From the NCBI GenBank assembly GCA_024236215.1, contig JACKKX010000004.1, positions 215,392 to 279,391 on the forward strand: a DNA stretch of 64,000 nucleotides, read 5' to 3'. Of this stretch, positions 25,532-34,694 are shown in pieces. Within the stretch, counting starts at the first letter, position 1, and each line of letters begins with the position of its first letter. The notes below the pieces were generated by a model. It saw only the letters and a program-made list of their open reading frames with translations. It was not told the DNA's origin and did not search any database. A program made the translations under genes and the position numbers. Source of the stretch: Novosphingobium sp. Lineage in GTDB: Bacteria > Pseudomonadota > Alphaproteobacteria > Sphingomonadales > Sphingomonadaceae.

Positions 25532-25588
25532 CAGACAAACGAAAGGCCCAGCGCGAGACCATCGCGCTGGGCCTTTCGTTTGTCTGGC
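25532..25588. terminator. Bidirectional terminator with 26-bp perfect stem
   Basis: Arms 25532-25557 and 25563-25588 are perfectly complementary over 26 bp around a GACCA loop. Inner core GGCCCAGCGCGA is followed by CGAAA/TTTCG. It separates the convergent DUF2892 and tig genes. Confidence 0.85.
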
Positions 25589-25608
25589 CTGCCCGTGGCA
25601 GGGAGCAA

Positions 25609-27144
25609 TCAGCTCTTCTTGGCGGCAGCCTTCTTCGCCGGGGCCTTCTTGGCCGGCGCGGCTTCGGCCTTTTCTGCCTTGGCGGCGGGTGCCTTCTTGG
25701 GCGCGGCCTTCTTGGCCGGAGCGGCGGGGGCCTCCTCAGCCTTTTCCGCCTTCTTGGCCGGTGCCTTCTTGGCGGCTGCCTTCTTGGTCGGCTTGGCTTC
25801 GGCTGCAGGCGCCGCTTCCTCGGCCTCGATCGCGGCCTGCAGTTCCTCGCGGCTTACTTCGCGTTCGGTGACCTCGGCCTTGTCGAACAGGAAATCGACC
25901 ACCTTGTCCTCATAAAGCGGCGCGCGCAGCTGCGCGGCGGCAAGCGGATCCTGCTGGATGTATTCGACGAAGCGCTGGCGGTCTTCGGGGCGGTACTGCT
26001 GCGCGGCCTGTTGCACCAGCATGTTCATTTCCTGCGCGCTGACATCGACCCCGTTAGCCTGGCCGATCTCGGACAGCAGCAAACCCAGGCGAACCCGGCG
26101 AACCGCGATCGCACGGTAATCGTCCTTCTCGGCCTCGATCTCGGCCATGGCGGCGGCGGCATCTTCCTCGCGATTGGCTTCCTGGGTCAGCTGGGCCCAG
26201 ATTTGCTCGAATTCGGCTTCGACCATCGAAGGCGGCACGTCAAAGTCATGCCCAGCAGCAAGCAGATCGAGCAGTGCGCGCTTCATCTGGGTGCGGGTTA
26301 GCCCGGCGCTTTCCTGTTCAAGCTGGCCGCGCAGCAACCCCTTGAGCTGATCGAGCCCTTCGAGGCCCAGGTTCTTGGCGAACTCATCGTCAACCTTGGC
26401 CTCGCCGGGCACCTTCACCGCCTTGACCGTTACGTCGAAAGTGGCTTCCTTGCCCTTGAGGTTTTCAGCCGGGTAATCGGCCGGAAAGGTCACGGTGATG
26501 GTCTTTTCGTCGCCGACCTTGGCGCCGACCAGCTGCTCCTCGAAACCCGGAATGAAGCGGCCCGAACCCAGTTCGAGCGCGGCGTCCTCGGCGGTGCCGC
26601 CGTCAAAAGCCACGCCATCGACCTTGCCGACGAAATCGATCGTCAGCTGGTCGCCGTTCTCGGCCTTCTTGCCCTTCTTGGCATCGGCGAAGCTCTTTGC
26701 GCCGCTGGCGAGCCGGGCGACCTGCTCGTCAACCTCGGCCTCGCTGACCGCGACCACCAGCTTTTCGAGCTTGAGCCCATCGAGCGAGGGCGCGGCAATC
26801 GCCGGCAGCACTTCCAGGCTGACGGTCAGCTCTGCGTCCTTACCTTCCTCATAGCCTTCGCCCAGCGCAACCTGCGGCTGGGTGGCGGGGCGCAGCTTGT
26901 TGTCGGCTACCACCTTGTCGAGCGCCTCGCGCACCGTGGTGTTGAGCGCTTCCTGATGCAGCGCGGGGCCGTGCATCTTCTTGACCAGATTGGCCGGAAC
27001 CTTGCCCGGACGGAAGCCGGGCATGCGCACCTGCGGCGCGATCTTGGCCACTTCGCCATCGACCCGCGCGGCAATGTCCTTGGCGGCGATCTTGACGCTG
27101 TAGGCGCGCTTCAAACCCTCGTTGGTGGTCTCGACAATCTGCAT
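25609..27144 (-). CDS. tig: Trigger factor with extended Lys/Ala/Pro tail
   Basis: A 511-residue ribosome-bound chaperone and prolyl isomerase. The N-terminal ribosome-binding domain carries the signature PGFRPGKVPANLVKK (residues 44-58). The FKBP-type PPIase domain lies at about 150-245 (GDQLTIDFVGKVDGVAFDGG, FIPGFEEQLVGAKVGDEKTI), and the helical chaperone arms reach to about 430. From there a low-complexity tail of about 75 residues repeats AAKKAPAKK-type units. Trigger factor usually ends near 430-450 residues; long basic tails occur in some sphingomonads. The start at 27144 is fixed by homology (MQIVETTNEGLKR). tRNA-Leu lies 54 bp upstream on the same strand. Confidence 0.95.
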   Translation of the reverse strand: MQIVETTNEGLKRAYSVKIAAKDIAARVDGEVAKIAPQVRMPGFRPGKVPANLVKKMHGPALHQEALNTTVREALDKVVADNKLRPATQPQVALGEGYEEGKDAELTVSLEVLPAIAAPSLDGLKLEKLVVAVSEAEVDEQVARLASGAKSFADAKKGKKAENGDQLTIDFVGKVDGVAFDGGTAEDAALELGSGRFIPGFEEQLVGAKVGDEKTITVTFPADYPAENLKGKEATFDVTVKAVKVPGEAKVDDEFAKNLGLEGLDQLKGLLRGQLEQESAGLTRTQMKRALLDLLAAGHDFDVPPSMVEAEFEQIWAQLTQEANREEDAAAAMAEIEAEKDDYRAIAVRRVRLGLLLSEIGQANGVDVSAQEMNMLVQQAAQQYRPEDRQRFVEYIQQDPLAAAQLRAPLYEDKVVDFLFDKAEVTEREVSREELQAAIEAEEAAPAAEAKPTKKAAAKKAPAKKAEKAEEAPAAPAKKAAPKKAPAAKAEKAEAAPAKKAPAKKAAAKKS

Positions 27145-27198
27145 CACGACAAAAGCCTTCCAGAATTCTTCCAGTTGCACCGGCCCCCTGGGGCGAAC

Positions 27199-27283
27199 TG
27201 GTGCGGGCGAAGGGACTCGAACCCCCACATCTTGCGATACTGGAACCTAAATCCAGCGCGTCTACCAGTTCCGCCACGCCCGC
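27199..27283 (-). tRNA. tRNA-Leu (anticodon UAG)
   Basis: An 85-nucleotide cloverleaf with acceptor stem GCGGGCG/CGCCCGC and encoded CCA. It has a long variable arm typical of leucine tRNA. The anticodon stem CTGGA/TCCAG encloses loop TTTAGGT, giving UAG. The T-arm GGGGGTTCGAGTCCC is intact. Confidence 0.96.
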
Positions 27284-27385
27284 GGCCCGACGAAGCCCGT
27301 ACCTTTTCGCGTCAGCACGCGCCAATGCACGGAATCAAGCGGTGGCCCTTAGTGGCCCCGATCCGAAAGGGCAAGCGCCATAGGG

Positions 27386-29272
27386 CTAGGCGCCAAGCAG
27401 TTGCGACAAGAAAGCGACCAGCCCGGCTTTCCGGGCGGCAGCGCCTTGCGTTCTGCCCGGCAGAACCGGGCATTCGAGGCAATACGCCTGCGCACCGCGG
27501 GTGCCGAGCAGACGGGCAAGATCGGCGGCCACCCGGTCGATCATCCCCTGCTGCCGGCCGGCCGCCAGCGCGGCCAGATCGGCGCCTGTCGGGCCATTGC
27601 CACCCTCATCCTCATCGCCGCCCAACCGTTCGATCAGCGAGGCGAACGGCCGTGCGGGGGTTCCGTAGAAATCGGCATGCCATGTATCGAGCTTGGCGGC
27701 CTTGGCGGCATAGGCCAGAGCATCGTCTAGCCCGCCGAACTGGTCGACCAGACCGTTCTGCCGCGCAGTGCCGCCGTCCCACACCCGCCCCTGGGCGATC
27801 GCATCGACCTGTGCGGCGGTCTTGCCGCGGGATTTGGCAACGAGATCGAGAAAGCGGGAATAACCATGCTCGGTATTGGCCTGGAGCATGGCCTCCACAT
27901 CGGGGGAAAGGCCGCTCAGCACATCGGGCTGGCCCGAGATCGGCGTGGTACGCACCCCGTCGTTGGTCACCCCATAGTTCGCCAGTGCTCCCTCAAAGCT
28001 GGGAATGATCGAGAAGATCCCGATTGAGCCGGTGACGGTCGAGGGTTCGGCAAAGATCCGCTGCGCCGGGGTTGAGACCCAATAGCCGCCGCTGGCCGCG
28101 AGATTGGCCATCGAAACCACCACCGGCCGGCCCTTGGCCTTGTAGCGTTCCAGCGCCAGCCTGATCTGTTCGGAGGCAAATACCGAACCGCCGGGCGAAT
28201 CGACCCGCAGCACCAGGGCCGGGGCATCATCGGCATTGGCATCGTCGATCAGCGCCGCGATCCGCTCGCCGCCGGCCGTGCCGGGACCGGCCTTGCCGTC
28301 GACAATCTCGCCCGCAACCGTGACCACCGCCACGGCCTTGCCCTCGCTGGAGCGCGGGTGAGCGGCGAGCAGCGCGCCCATCGACGAGTGCGCATAGGCA
28401 CCCGGGGCCCGATCGGTGCCGTCTTCCCCTGCCAGCTCCCTGACCCGTTCGCCGAACGCAACCGCATCGCCGATCTTGTCGATCAGCCCGGCGCTCTGCG
28501 CGGCCTTGGCGGCATCTCCTCCCGCCGCCTTGATCCAGCCCGCTGGATCGCTGGTCACCAGCGCCAGGTTGGCCTTGGGCCGCGCCTTGGCGACGTTGTC
28601 TTTCCAGTTGCTCCACACCGCATCGTAAAGCGCCTGGCGCGCCTCGCGCGAGGGGGCCGACTGGCCGGTGCCAAGATAGGGTTCGACGAAATCCTTGTAG
28701 GTTCCGACGCGGAACACATGGGCCTTGATCTTGAGCCGGTTGAGCAGCTCGCCGTAATAGAGCCGGTTGCCGCCCGGTCCGAGCACGAAAGCCCCGCCCA
28801 GCGGATCGACCCAGGCTTCGCTGGCGTGGGCCGCGAGCATGACGCCATCGTCGGCATAGACGGTGGCATAGGCCAGCACCGGCTTCTTCGCGGCGCGCAC
28901 CGTGTCGATCGCGGCGGCGATTTCCTCCATGTGCACCAGCCCGCCGCCGGTAAAGCGCGAGAGATCGAGCACCACCGCCTTGATCCGTGCGTCGCTGGCG
29001 GCCAGCTCAAGTGCCCGCACCACGTCGCGGGCGGCATATTCCTTGGTCGGCACCTCCGCAGCGAGCAGGTTTTCGAGCGGATCGCTCGCCGCCGGTTCTT
29101 CGACCACCGCACCGTCGAGCTTGAGCAGCAAGGCGCCGTCGCGCACCAGCCCGGCGCTGGGCCGCGTGGTCAGCGCGGCATAGAGCGCCATGAAGAACAG
29201 CAGCAGCAACAGCAGCACCAGGCCGTCCTTGATCGCGACAAGCAGGTGCCAGACCTTGCGGGCAAAAAGCAT
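27386..29272 (-). CDS. sppA: Signal peptide peptidase SppA, 67 kDa type
   Basis: A 628-residue inner-membrane serine protease that removes leftover signal peptides. Residues 8-30 are the anchor (LLVAIKDGLVLLLLLLFFMA). The two tandem Clp/crotonase-like halves of the long SppA form are present. The catalytic Ser lies in SMANLAASGGYWVSTPA of the second half, and the Lys is in the first half near VLAYATVYADDGVMLAAHAS. The GSIGIFSIIPSFEGALANYGV block is typical. The ATG at 29272 follows CAGGGA; upstream codons lack signals. It diverges from pyrB. Confidence 0.93.
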   Translation of the reverse strand: MLFARKVWHLLVAIKDGLVLLLLLLFFMALYAALTTRPSAGLVRDGALLLKLDGAVVEEPAASDPLENLLAAEVPTKEYAARDVVRALELAASDARIKAVVLDLSRFTGGGLVHMEEIAAAIDTVRAAKKPVLAYATVYADDGVMLAAHASEAWVDPLGGAFVLGPGGNRLYYGELLNRLKIKAHVFRVGTYKDFVEPYLGTGQSAPSREARQALYDAVWSNWKDNVAKARPKANLALVTSDPAGWIKAAGGDAAKAAQSAGLIDKIGDAVAFGERVRELAGEDGTDRAPGAYAHSSMGALLAAHPRSSEGKAVAVVTVAGEIVDGKAGPGTAGGERIAALIDDANADDAPALVLRVDSPGGSVFASEQIRLALERYKAKGRPVVVSMANLAASGGYWVSTPAQRIFAEPSTVTGSIGIFSIIPSFEGALANYGVTNDGVRTTPISGQPDVLSGLSPDVEAMLQANTEHGYSRFLDLVAKSRGKTAAQVDAIAQGRVWDGGTARQNGLVDQFGGLDDALAYAAKAAKLDTWHADFYGTPARPFASLIERLGGDEDEGGNGPTGADLAALAAGRQQGMIDRVAADLARLLGTRGAQAYCLECPVLPGRTQGAAARKAGLVAFLSQLLGA

Positions 29273-29403
29273 GGAAATTCCCTGATGTTTGGTTCCCCCA
29301 GACATAGGGACCGGCAGGCCCGAACACCAGCCCCGCTTCGACCGGGAGCGATTGTCCACCGCCGGGCGGCTTTAAGCGCTTGAGCAGGCGGGCCGGGGAA
29401 GCT

Positions 29404-30411
29404 ATGGCGCTGTCTTCAATGACATCGTCGAACCCAACCGCCGCGGGCCGCTATCCGGCTGGCTCCGCCGCCTTCGCGCACCGCGACCTGATCGCGCTGG
29501 CCGGCCTTGCTCCGTGGGAGATCCTGTTTCTGCTCGATGAGGCGGAACAATGGGTCGAACTCAACCGAAAACCGCACAAGCGCGATGACCGGCTGGCAGG
29601 GCTGACCATCATCAACGCCTTCTTCGAGAACAGCACCCGCACGCTACTTTCCTTCGAGATCGCGGGCAAGCGGCTGGGGGCCGACGTGGTCAACATGCAC
29701 GCCGCGCAGTCGAGCGTGAAGAAGGGCGAAACGCTGATCGACACGGCGATGACGCTGAACGCGATGCGTGCCGATGCGATCGTGATCCGCCACCAGAGCT
29801 CCGGTGCGGTCGGGCTGATCGCCGACAAGGTCGATTGCCCGGTGCTCAACGCCGGAGACGGCCAGCACGAGCATCCCACCCAGGGCCTGCTCGACGCCCT
29901 GACCATCCGCCATGCCAAGGGCGATATCGCCGGGCTGAAAGTGACGATCTGCGGCGATATCCTGCACAGCCGGGTAGCCCGATCGAACATTCATTGCCTG
30001 ACAACGCTGGGCGCCGAAGTGCGGGTCTGTGCGCCCCCGGCACTGATGCCCGCCGATATCGAGGCCCTGAAGGTTTCGCCCTTCCATGATTTCAACGTTG
30101 CGCTGGACGGTGCCGATGTGGTGATGATGCTGCGGCTCCAGCAGGAGCGGATGAGCGGCCAGTTCATCCCCAGTCCGCGCGAGTACCGCCACCTCTACGG
30201 CCTCACGCTGGACCGCCTGGCCCGGGCCAGGCCCGATGCCCTGGTGATGCACCCAGGACCGATGAACCGCGGGATCGAGATTGACAGCAACGTGGCAGAC
30301 CTTGCCGGACGCAGCGCCATCACCCGCCAGGTCGAAATGGGAGTGGCGATCCGCATGGCCTGCCTCGACGTGCTGACCCGGCGAAGCCGCAAGGTGGAGG
30401 GCTGGACATGA
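29404..30411 (+). CDS. pyrB: Aspartate carbamoyltransferase catalytic chain
   Basis: A 335-residue enzyme joining carbamoyl phosphate and aspartate in de novo pyrimidine synthesis. The carbamoyl-phosphate motif [12 protein letters not shown] is near residue 77. The QSSVKKGET loop, [25 protein letters not shown] and the C-terminal [13 protein letters not shown] are all present. The ATG at 29404 follows GGGGAAG. Its stop overlaps the start of pyrC' (ATGA), so the two subunits are made together. No pyrI is seen, as expected for the pyrBC'-type complex. Confidence 0.96.
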   Translation: MALSSMTSSNPTAAGRYPAGSAAFAHRDLIALAGLAPWEILFLLDEAEQWVELNRKPHKRDDRLAGLTIINAFFENSTRTLLSFEIAGKRLGADVVNMHAAQSSVKKGETLIDTAMTLNAMRADAIVIRHQSSGAVGLIADKVDCPVLNAGDGQHEHPTQGLLDALTIRHAKGDIAGLKVTICGDILHSRVARSNIHCLTTLGAEVRVCAPPALMPADIEALKVSPFHDFNVALDGADVVMMLRLQQERMSGQFIPSPREYRHLYGLTLDRLARARPDALVMHPGPMNRGIEIDSNVADLAGRSAITRQVEMGVAIRMACLDVLTRRSRKVEGWT

Positions 30412-31646
30412 AGCCGCTCACCCCGCTCACCATCGTCAATGGTTTGCTGATCCTGCCCGGCGCTGCACCTGCAGCGGGCGCAGTCCGCTGCGAAAGCGAT
30501 CGAATCGCTGCCGTGGGAGCCGATCTGGCGCCGCTGCCGGGTGATCGGGTGATCGATGCGCAGGGTGCATTGATCGCGCCGGGGCTGGTCGATCTGGGCG
30601 TTTTCGCGATCGACAAGCCTGCGTTTCACTTTGGCGGGATCACCCGCGCAGCGCTGATGCCCGATCAGGGTGTGGTACTCGATACGCCATCGGCGGTGCG
30701 CTTTGCGGCCCAATCGGGCAAGCCTGACCTGTGGGTCCACCCGCTTGCCGCTGCAACCAAGGGGCTGGAAGGGCGCGAACTCGCCGAGCTGGCGCTGATG
30801 CGCGAGGCCGGCGCGCGCGCAGTAGCCACCGGGCGGCGCTGGATCGCGGATTCGGGGGTGATGCACCGCCTGATGTCCTATTGCGCGATGCTGGGGCTGG
30901 TCGTGGTCGCCCATGCCGAAGACGGCGCCCTGACGGGCAGTGCGGTTGCCACAGCGGGCGAGATGGCAACCCGGCTGGGCCTGCCTTCCGCCCCCGCCGA
31001 GGCAGAGGCGCTGGCAGCTGCACGCGACATTGCGCTAGCAGAGTTGACCGGGGCACGGCTTCATCTGCGGCAGGTGACCACTGCTGCCGCGCTCGATCTG
31101 GTCCGCAAGGCAAAGGCGCGCGGCGCGGCGGTCACTGCGGGAATCACCCCCGCCCACTTCATGCTTTCCGACATGGCGATCGGCGATTTTCGCACCTTCA
31201 CCCGGCTTTCCCCGCCGTTGCGGACCGAAGCCGATCGCCGGGCGGTTCTGGCCGCCCTGGCCGATGGGACGATCGATGTCGTATCCTCCGGGCATGATCC
31301 GCGCGGTCCGGAAGACAAGCGCCTTCCTTTTGCCGATGCCGAGCCGGGCATGGCCGGGGCCGAAACCCTGCTTCCATTGACGCTGGGCCTGGTCCGCGAC
31401 GGCGTGATTGGCATGGCTCGCGCCTTCGAACTGCTGGCGACAAATCCCGCCCGGCTGCTGAATGCCGATGCCGGAAGCCTTTCTCCCGGATGCGAGGCCG
31501 ATATCGCGCTGATCGATCCCGAGCGGCCCTGGATGGTCGATAGCGCGATGATGGCCGCTGCGGCCGGGAATACACCGTTCGATCGGCAGGGCGTTCAGGG
31601 CCGTGTCACCGCGCTATTCAAGGGCGGCGTGGCGATCGAGCTTTAA
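30408..31646 (+). CDS. pyrX: Dihydroorotase-like protein PyrC', probably non-catalytic
   Basis: A 412-residue dihydroorotase homologue. The family's zinc motif HxH after the first strand is missing: where active enzymes read VDxHxH this protein has [10 protein letters not shown] (near residues 62-71). The second-half metal and substrate motifs are also altered ([14 protein letters not shown]). In Pseudomonas and relatives, such inactive PyrC' subunits are needed only to assemble the aspartate carbamoyltransferase holoenzyme. Coupling by ATGA to pyrB supports that role here. An active dihydroorotase must be encoded elsewhere. Loss of the motif is seen directly; the structural role is from family knowledge. 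Confidence 0.85.
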   Translation: MKPLTPLTIVNGLLILPGAAPAAGAVRCESDRIAAVGADLAPLPGDRVIDAQGALIAPGLVDLGVFAIDKPAFHFGGITRAALMPDQGVVLDTPSAVRFAAQSGKPDLWVHPLAAATKGLEGRELAELALMREAGARAVATGRRWIADSGVMHRLMSYCAMLGLVVVAHAEDGALTGSAVATAGEMATRLGLPSAPAEAEALAAARDIALAELTGARLHLRQVTTAAALDLVRKAKARGAAVTAGITPAHFMLSDMAIGDFRTFTRLSPPLRTEADRRAVLAALADGTIDVVSSGHDPRGPEDKRLPFADAEPGMAGAETLLPLTLGLVRDGVIGMARAFELLATNPARLLNADAGSLSPGCEADIALIDPERPWMVDSAMMAAAAGNTPFDRQGVQGRVTALFKGGVAIEL

Positions 31647-31656
31647 GCAAGGAAAA

Positions 31657-31682
31657 CCCCCTCCCGCCAGGGCGGAAGGGGG
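31657..31682. terminator. Hairpin between pyrC' and SPOR/TPR gene
   Basis: CCCCCT-C-CCGC pairs with GCGG-A-AGGGGG with one mismatch. It lies between convergent genes. Confidence 0.6.
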
Positions 31683-31707
31683 CGATAGGTTTCAGGAGAG
31701 TGAAGCG

Positions 31708-33195
31708 TTAGTGCCGACGGGCATTGGCCGGGCCGCTGACGGCCTGGTTTGCCGGCTGGGCGGCAGGCTTGGCCGCAGGCTTGGCACGGGCCAGCATCGG
31801 CGCATTTGCGACATGGCCGGGAAGCGTACGGGTCGCAGTATAGGCAAAGCAGGCCCCGCCCCGACCCTTGACCGACGAGCACAGCCCCGAGGCTCCGTTG
31901 CCATCAAGGCCGGCGGCAGCGACGCGCCAATAGTGGCGTCCGCGCACGGTTGCCTGGCTGATGTTCATGCGGAACTTCTTCAGCTCCGGGTTCTGGCGCG
32001 CATAGATCCCCCAGGCACGGCGCGCGCCCTGTTCGGACAGGAACGAGCCGAGCTGGACCATGTGGGTTCCGCCACCCATCGGCGAATAGGCAATGTTGCG
32101 CGGCTGACGCGGACGAATGCCCTTCGGGCGCGCGGAGGCGACCGTGTTGGCGGCGCGAGCGGGGCTGTAATCGGAGGGCAGATCCTGAACCACAGGGATT
32201 GAGACGAACGCCGACTGGCCGGAATGGTAGGCCGGGGCCGTCCGAACCTGGTTCTGGCGGACCGTAGGCACGGCGACAGAGGCCGAAACCGGGGTATAAT
32301 GCGAAAGCTCTGCCGGTGCCGGAGCAGGCGCATAGGCCGGGACCGGCGCCGGTGCATAGGCCGTAGCTGCAACCGGGGGCAGTTCTGCGGTGGCCGGATA
32401 GGGGCTGGTGGCTGCCGTTGATTCCGCAGCGAGCTGTTCGGCGCCCTGGCTGTCAACCAGCGCGAGTGCGGCCGGCTGGCCTGCATCGGCGCGCACCGGA
32501 ACGTTGAGCAGCGCGGCGACGCGCTTGCGGGTGTCTTCGGGCCGGGCGAGCTGGGCCCAGTTGCTGATCCGGTCATCGACCTTGTCGGCAGGCAGATCCT
32601 GCTCGGTCATCAGTCGAGCCTCGCGCCAGCGCCCGTCGAGCGCAAAGGCATAGGCCAGGTTCTGGCGCACCTTGGGCGAGTTATCGCCCGCGCGCACAGC
32701 GTCGGAAAGGATCGCAACGCCGCGCCCGGATTCGCCGGCCAGCGCCAGCGCCAGGCCAAGATCGGCGGCAGGAATCGCATCGCGCCAATCCTGCAGGATT
32801 GCCACCGCGTCGCGGTTGCGCCCGGCACCTATCTGCGCCAGCGACAGGGCCAACGCGGTGCGGGTGGAATTGTCGCCCAGCTTCATCGCGTCATTGAATG
32901 CCTGCGCAGCGGATTCGAACCGGCCCGCGCGCAGATAGGCATTGCCCAGCAAGGCGCGGTAGGCGGCCTCACGCGGGTTGGATGCAACCACACCCTCGGC
33001 CAGCGATATGGCCTTGTCCACCTTGCCCTTGGCCAGCGCAGCCTGGGCCTCGGCAGCGGTACGGTCCGGGCTGGGTGCTGCACCGGCTGTGGTGCTGATG
33101 CCGGTACCGGCCATCAGCGCGATGGCGGCCACTCCAGCCAGTCCCAACGGCAGGCCGAGGCTCTTGAGCTTGCGGGGGGTGCGCTTGGCAAACAT
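31708..33195 (-). CDS. TPR and SPOR-domain envelope protein
   Basis: A 495-residue protein. An N-terminal membrane or signal segment (LPLGLAGVAAIALMAGTGIS, residues 16-35) is followed by TPR-type repeats from about 45 to 220 (ALLGNAYLRAGRFESAAQAF). A Pro/Ala/Tyr-rich linker (PAPVPAYAPAPAPAE) follows, then a SPOR domain at about 365-450 (THMVQLGSFLSEQGARRAW, RHYWRVAAAGL). SPOR domains bind peptide-free glycan strands at division sites, so a role at the septum is likely. It lies downstream of the ParA-like and DNA-binding genes on the same strand. Confidence 0.8.
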   Translation of the reverse strand: MFAKRTPRKLKSLGLPLGLAGVAAIALMAGTGISTTAGAAPSPDRTAAEAQAALAKGKVDKAISLAEGVVASNPREAAYRALLGNAYLRAGRFESAAQAFNDAMKLGDNSTRTALALSLAQIGAGRNRDAVAILQDWRDAIPAADLGLALALAGESGRGVAILSDAVRAGDNSPKVRQNLAYAFALDGRWREARLMTEQDLPADKVDDRISNWAQLARPEDTRKRVAALLNVPVRADAGQPAALALVDSQGAEQLAAESTAATSPYPATAELPPVAATAYAPAPVPAYAPAPAPAELSHYTPVSASVAVPTVRQNQVRTAPAYHSGQSAFVSIPVVQDLPSDYSPARAANTVASARPKGIRPRQPRNIAYSPMGGGTHMVQLGSFLSEQGARRAWGIYARQNPELKKFRMNISQATVRGRHYWRVAAAGLDGNGASGLCSSVKGRGGACFAYTATRTLPGHVANAPMLARAKPAAKPAAQPANQAVSGPANARRH

Positions 33196-33221
33196 GGGAA
33201 ATCTCCCTCTTTTGAAATCAG

Positions 33222-33710
33222 TCAGTTAGTCTGCTTCTTCGCCACCTGGGCGGCGAGATCGGCAACTTCGGGCAATTCGGCGAGAAGGCGGTCGAGCGCC
33301 TCGGTAACCAGCTGCTGGGCGCTGCGATTGCGGATCGTGCAGGCCAGCCGCAGCTTGAGGTGACGATCCGGATCGACCCGCAACGTGAAAGCGGCCCGAC
33401 GACCTTCCGAAAGCGCCGAACGACGCTCGCGTTCGACCTGACGGGTCAGCGTGCGTTGCTGGAGAACCACTTCGGGGACCGGCAGCAGGGCTGGCTCGGA
33501 CGGAGCGAACTCGGCAGCCTCACCATGAATCGGAACCACTTCGCCGTGCCCCATGTCGTTCCAGCCGAGGTCTTCCTCAACCAGATGGACCGGCGGCACT
33601 TCGGCAACCGTCGTCACTGCCGAAAGCTGCGAGCGCATCGCCGGCTTGGCGCCGCCCTTGCGGGCGAGTAGGCTGGGGCCCAGCGAAGCAAAGGATTTGG
33701 GTTCGTTCAT
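33222..33710 (-). CDS. Probable ribbon-helix-helix protein paired with ParA
   Basis: A 162-residue protein. The first 90 residues look disordered (Pro, Glu, Val rich). The C-terminal part (about 100-150, RRAAFTLRVDPDRHLKLRLACTIRNRSAQQLVTEALDRLLAEL) has the strand-helix-helix pattern of a ribbon-helix-helix DNA-binding domain. It starts 15 bp after the ParA-like gene ends, an arrangement like a partition pair. The function is not established; a partner or regulator of the ParA protein is the simplest reading. Confidence 0.7.
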   Translation of the reverse strand: MNEPKSFASLGPSLLARKGGAKPAMRSQLSAVTTVAEVPPVHLVEEDLGWNDMGHGEVVPIHGEAAEFAPSEPALLPVPEVVLQQRTLTRQVERERRSALSEGRRAAFTLRVDPDRHLKLRLACTIRNRSAQQLVTEALDRLLAELPEVADLAAQVAKKQTN

Positions 33711-33725
33711 GCCCCCGGCTTCCCC

Positions 33726-34445
33726 TTAGGACCCCGCGACCCGGCGGCCGAAGCCGCCTTGCGGACGGTGGACACCTGGCAGCACTGCGGCGCCGGTGGG
33801 GGCCGCGAATACGGTGCGGCGGAAATTCTTCTCGAGCCGATCGGAAATGTAGCTCCACAGCGCGACGATCTCGGCTGCCGAACGCCCGCCCGGATCGACC
33901 TCCATCACAGTGCGGCCATCGATCATCGAAGCGGCGAAATCGGTGCGGTGGTGCAGGGTAATCGGAGCAACGGTGCCGTGCTGCGACAGCGCGACAGCGG
34001 CTTCCGAAGTAATCTTGGCCTTTGGCGTGGCGGCATTGACCACGAAAATCAGCGGCTTGCCCGCACGCTCGCACAGATCGACCGTGGCGCCCACGGCGCG
34101 AAGGTCGTGCGGGCTGGGTCGGGTCGGCACAACGATCAGCTCGGCGACCGAGATCACCGACTGGATCGCCATGGTGATCGCGGGCGGGGTATCGATAACC
34201 GCCAGGCGGAAACCCTGCTGGCGCAGCGCCGCCAGATCGGTGGCAAGCCGGGCCACGGTGGTCTGGGCGAACGCGGGGAATTCTTCCTCACGCTCATTCC
34301 ACCAGTCGGCCAGCGATCCCTGCGGATCGATGTCGATCAGCACAACCGGACCTGCGCCTGCGCGCTGGGCCTGTACGGCGAGATGCCCGGACAAAGTAGT
34401 CTTGCCCGATCCGCCCTTCTGCGATGCCAATGCCAGTACCCGCAA
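33726..34445 (-). CDS. ParA-family ATPase (chromosomal, MinD/MipZ-like)
   Basis: A 239-residue P-loop ATPase with the deviant Walker A motif QKGGSGKTTL (residues 9-18), switch I DIDPQGSLADWW and Walker B LAVIDTPPA. Its sequence ends in a Gly/Arg-rich tail. Such ATPases position DNA or cell-division components. No ParB or parS is visible, so it is not the main chromosome partition system. The DNA-binding gene downstream is a likely partner, and SPOR proteins lie on both sides, which hints at a division or pole function. It starts at ATG 34445. Confidence 0.85.
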   Translation of the reverse strand: MRVLALASQKGGSGKTTLSGHLAVQAQRAGAGPVVLIDIDPQGSLADWWNEREEEFPAFAQTTVARLATDLAALRQQGFRLAVIDTPPAITMAIQSVISVAELIVVPTRPSPHDLRAVGATVDLCERAGKPLIFVVNAATPKAKITSEAAVALSQHGTVAPITLHHRTDFAASMIDGRTVMEVDPGGRSAAEIVALWSYISDRLEKNFRRTVFAAPTGAAVLPGVHRPQGGFGRRVAGS

Positions 34446-34512
34446 CGCTCGTTCCCCTGTAGATTTGACAGCAAACCCAAAATGAGTTGCCCCGGGGGAT
34501 CGCAGATCGTTC

Positions 34513-34595
34513 CTAATTTTCGGTTAACGGCGCACCTCGCCAGACCTGCGGATTCGCGAAATTCCTTGCGATTTCCTTTGCTAACCTTGCGTTCA
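34513..34595. promoter_or_regulatory. Two CtrA-like motifs in the parA / SPOR intergenic region
   Basis: CTAA-N7-TTAA lies at 34513-34527 and CTAA-N7-TTCA at 34581-34595. The CtrA consensus is TTAA-N7-TTAA; each site departs from it by one or two bases. They lie between the divergent ParA-like and Sel1/SPOR genes. Confidence 0.45.
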
Positions 34596-34694
34596 CCATG
34601 GCAGTTTACCAAGCGATGGCACACCGCAAGCGGATCGGCCCGATCGCCGACCGCCCGGGGCTTAATCCTTGGGGTTCAAAACGGGAATTTTCAT

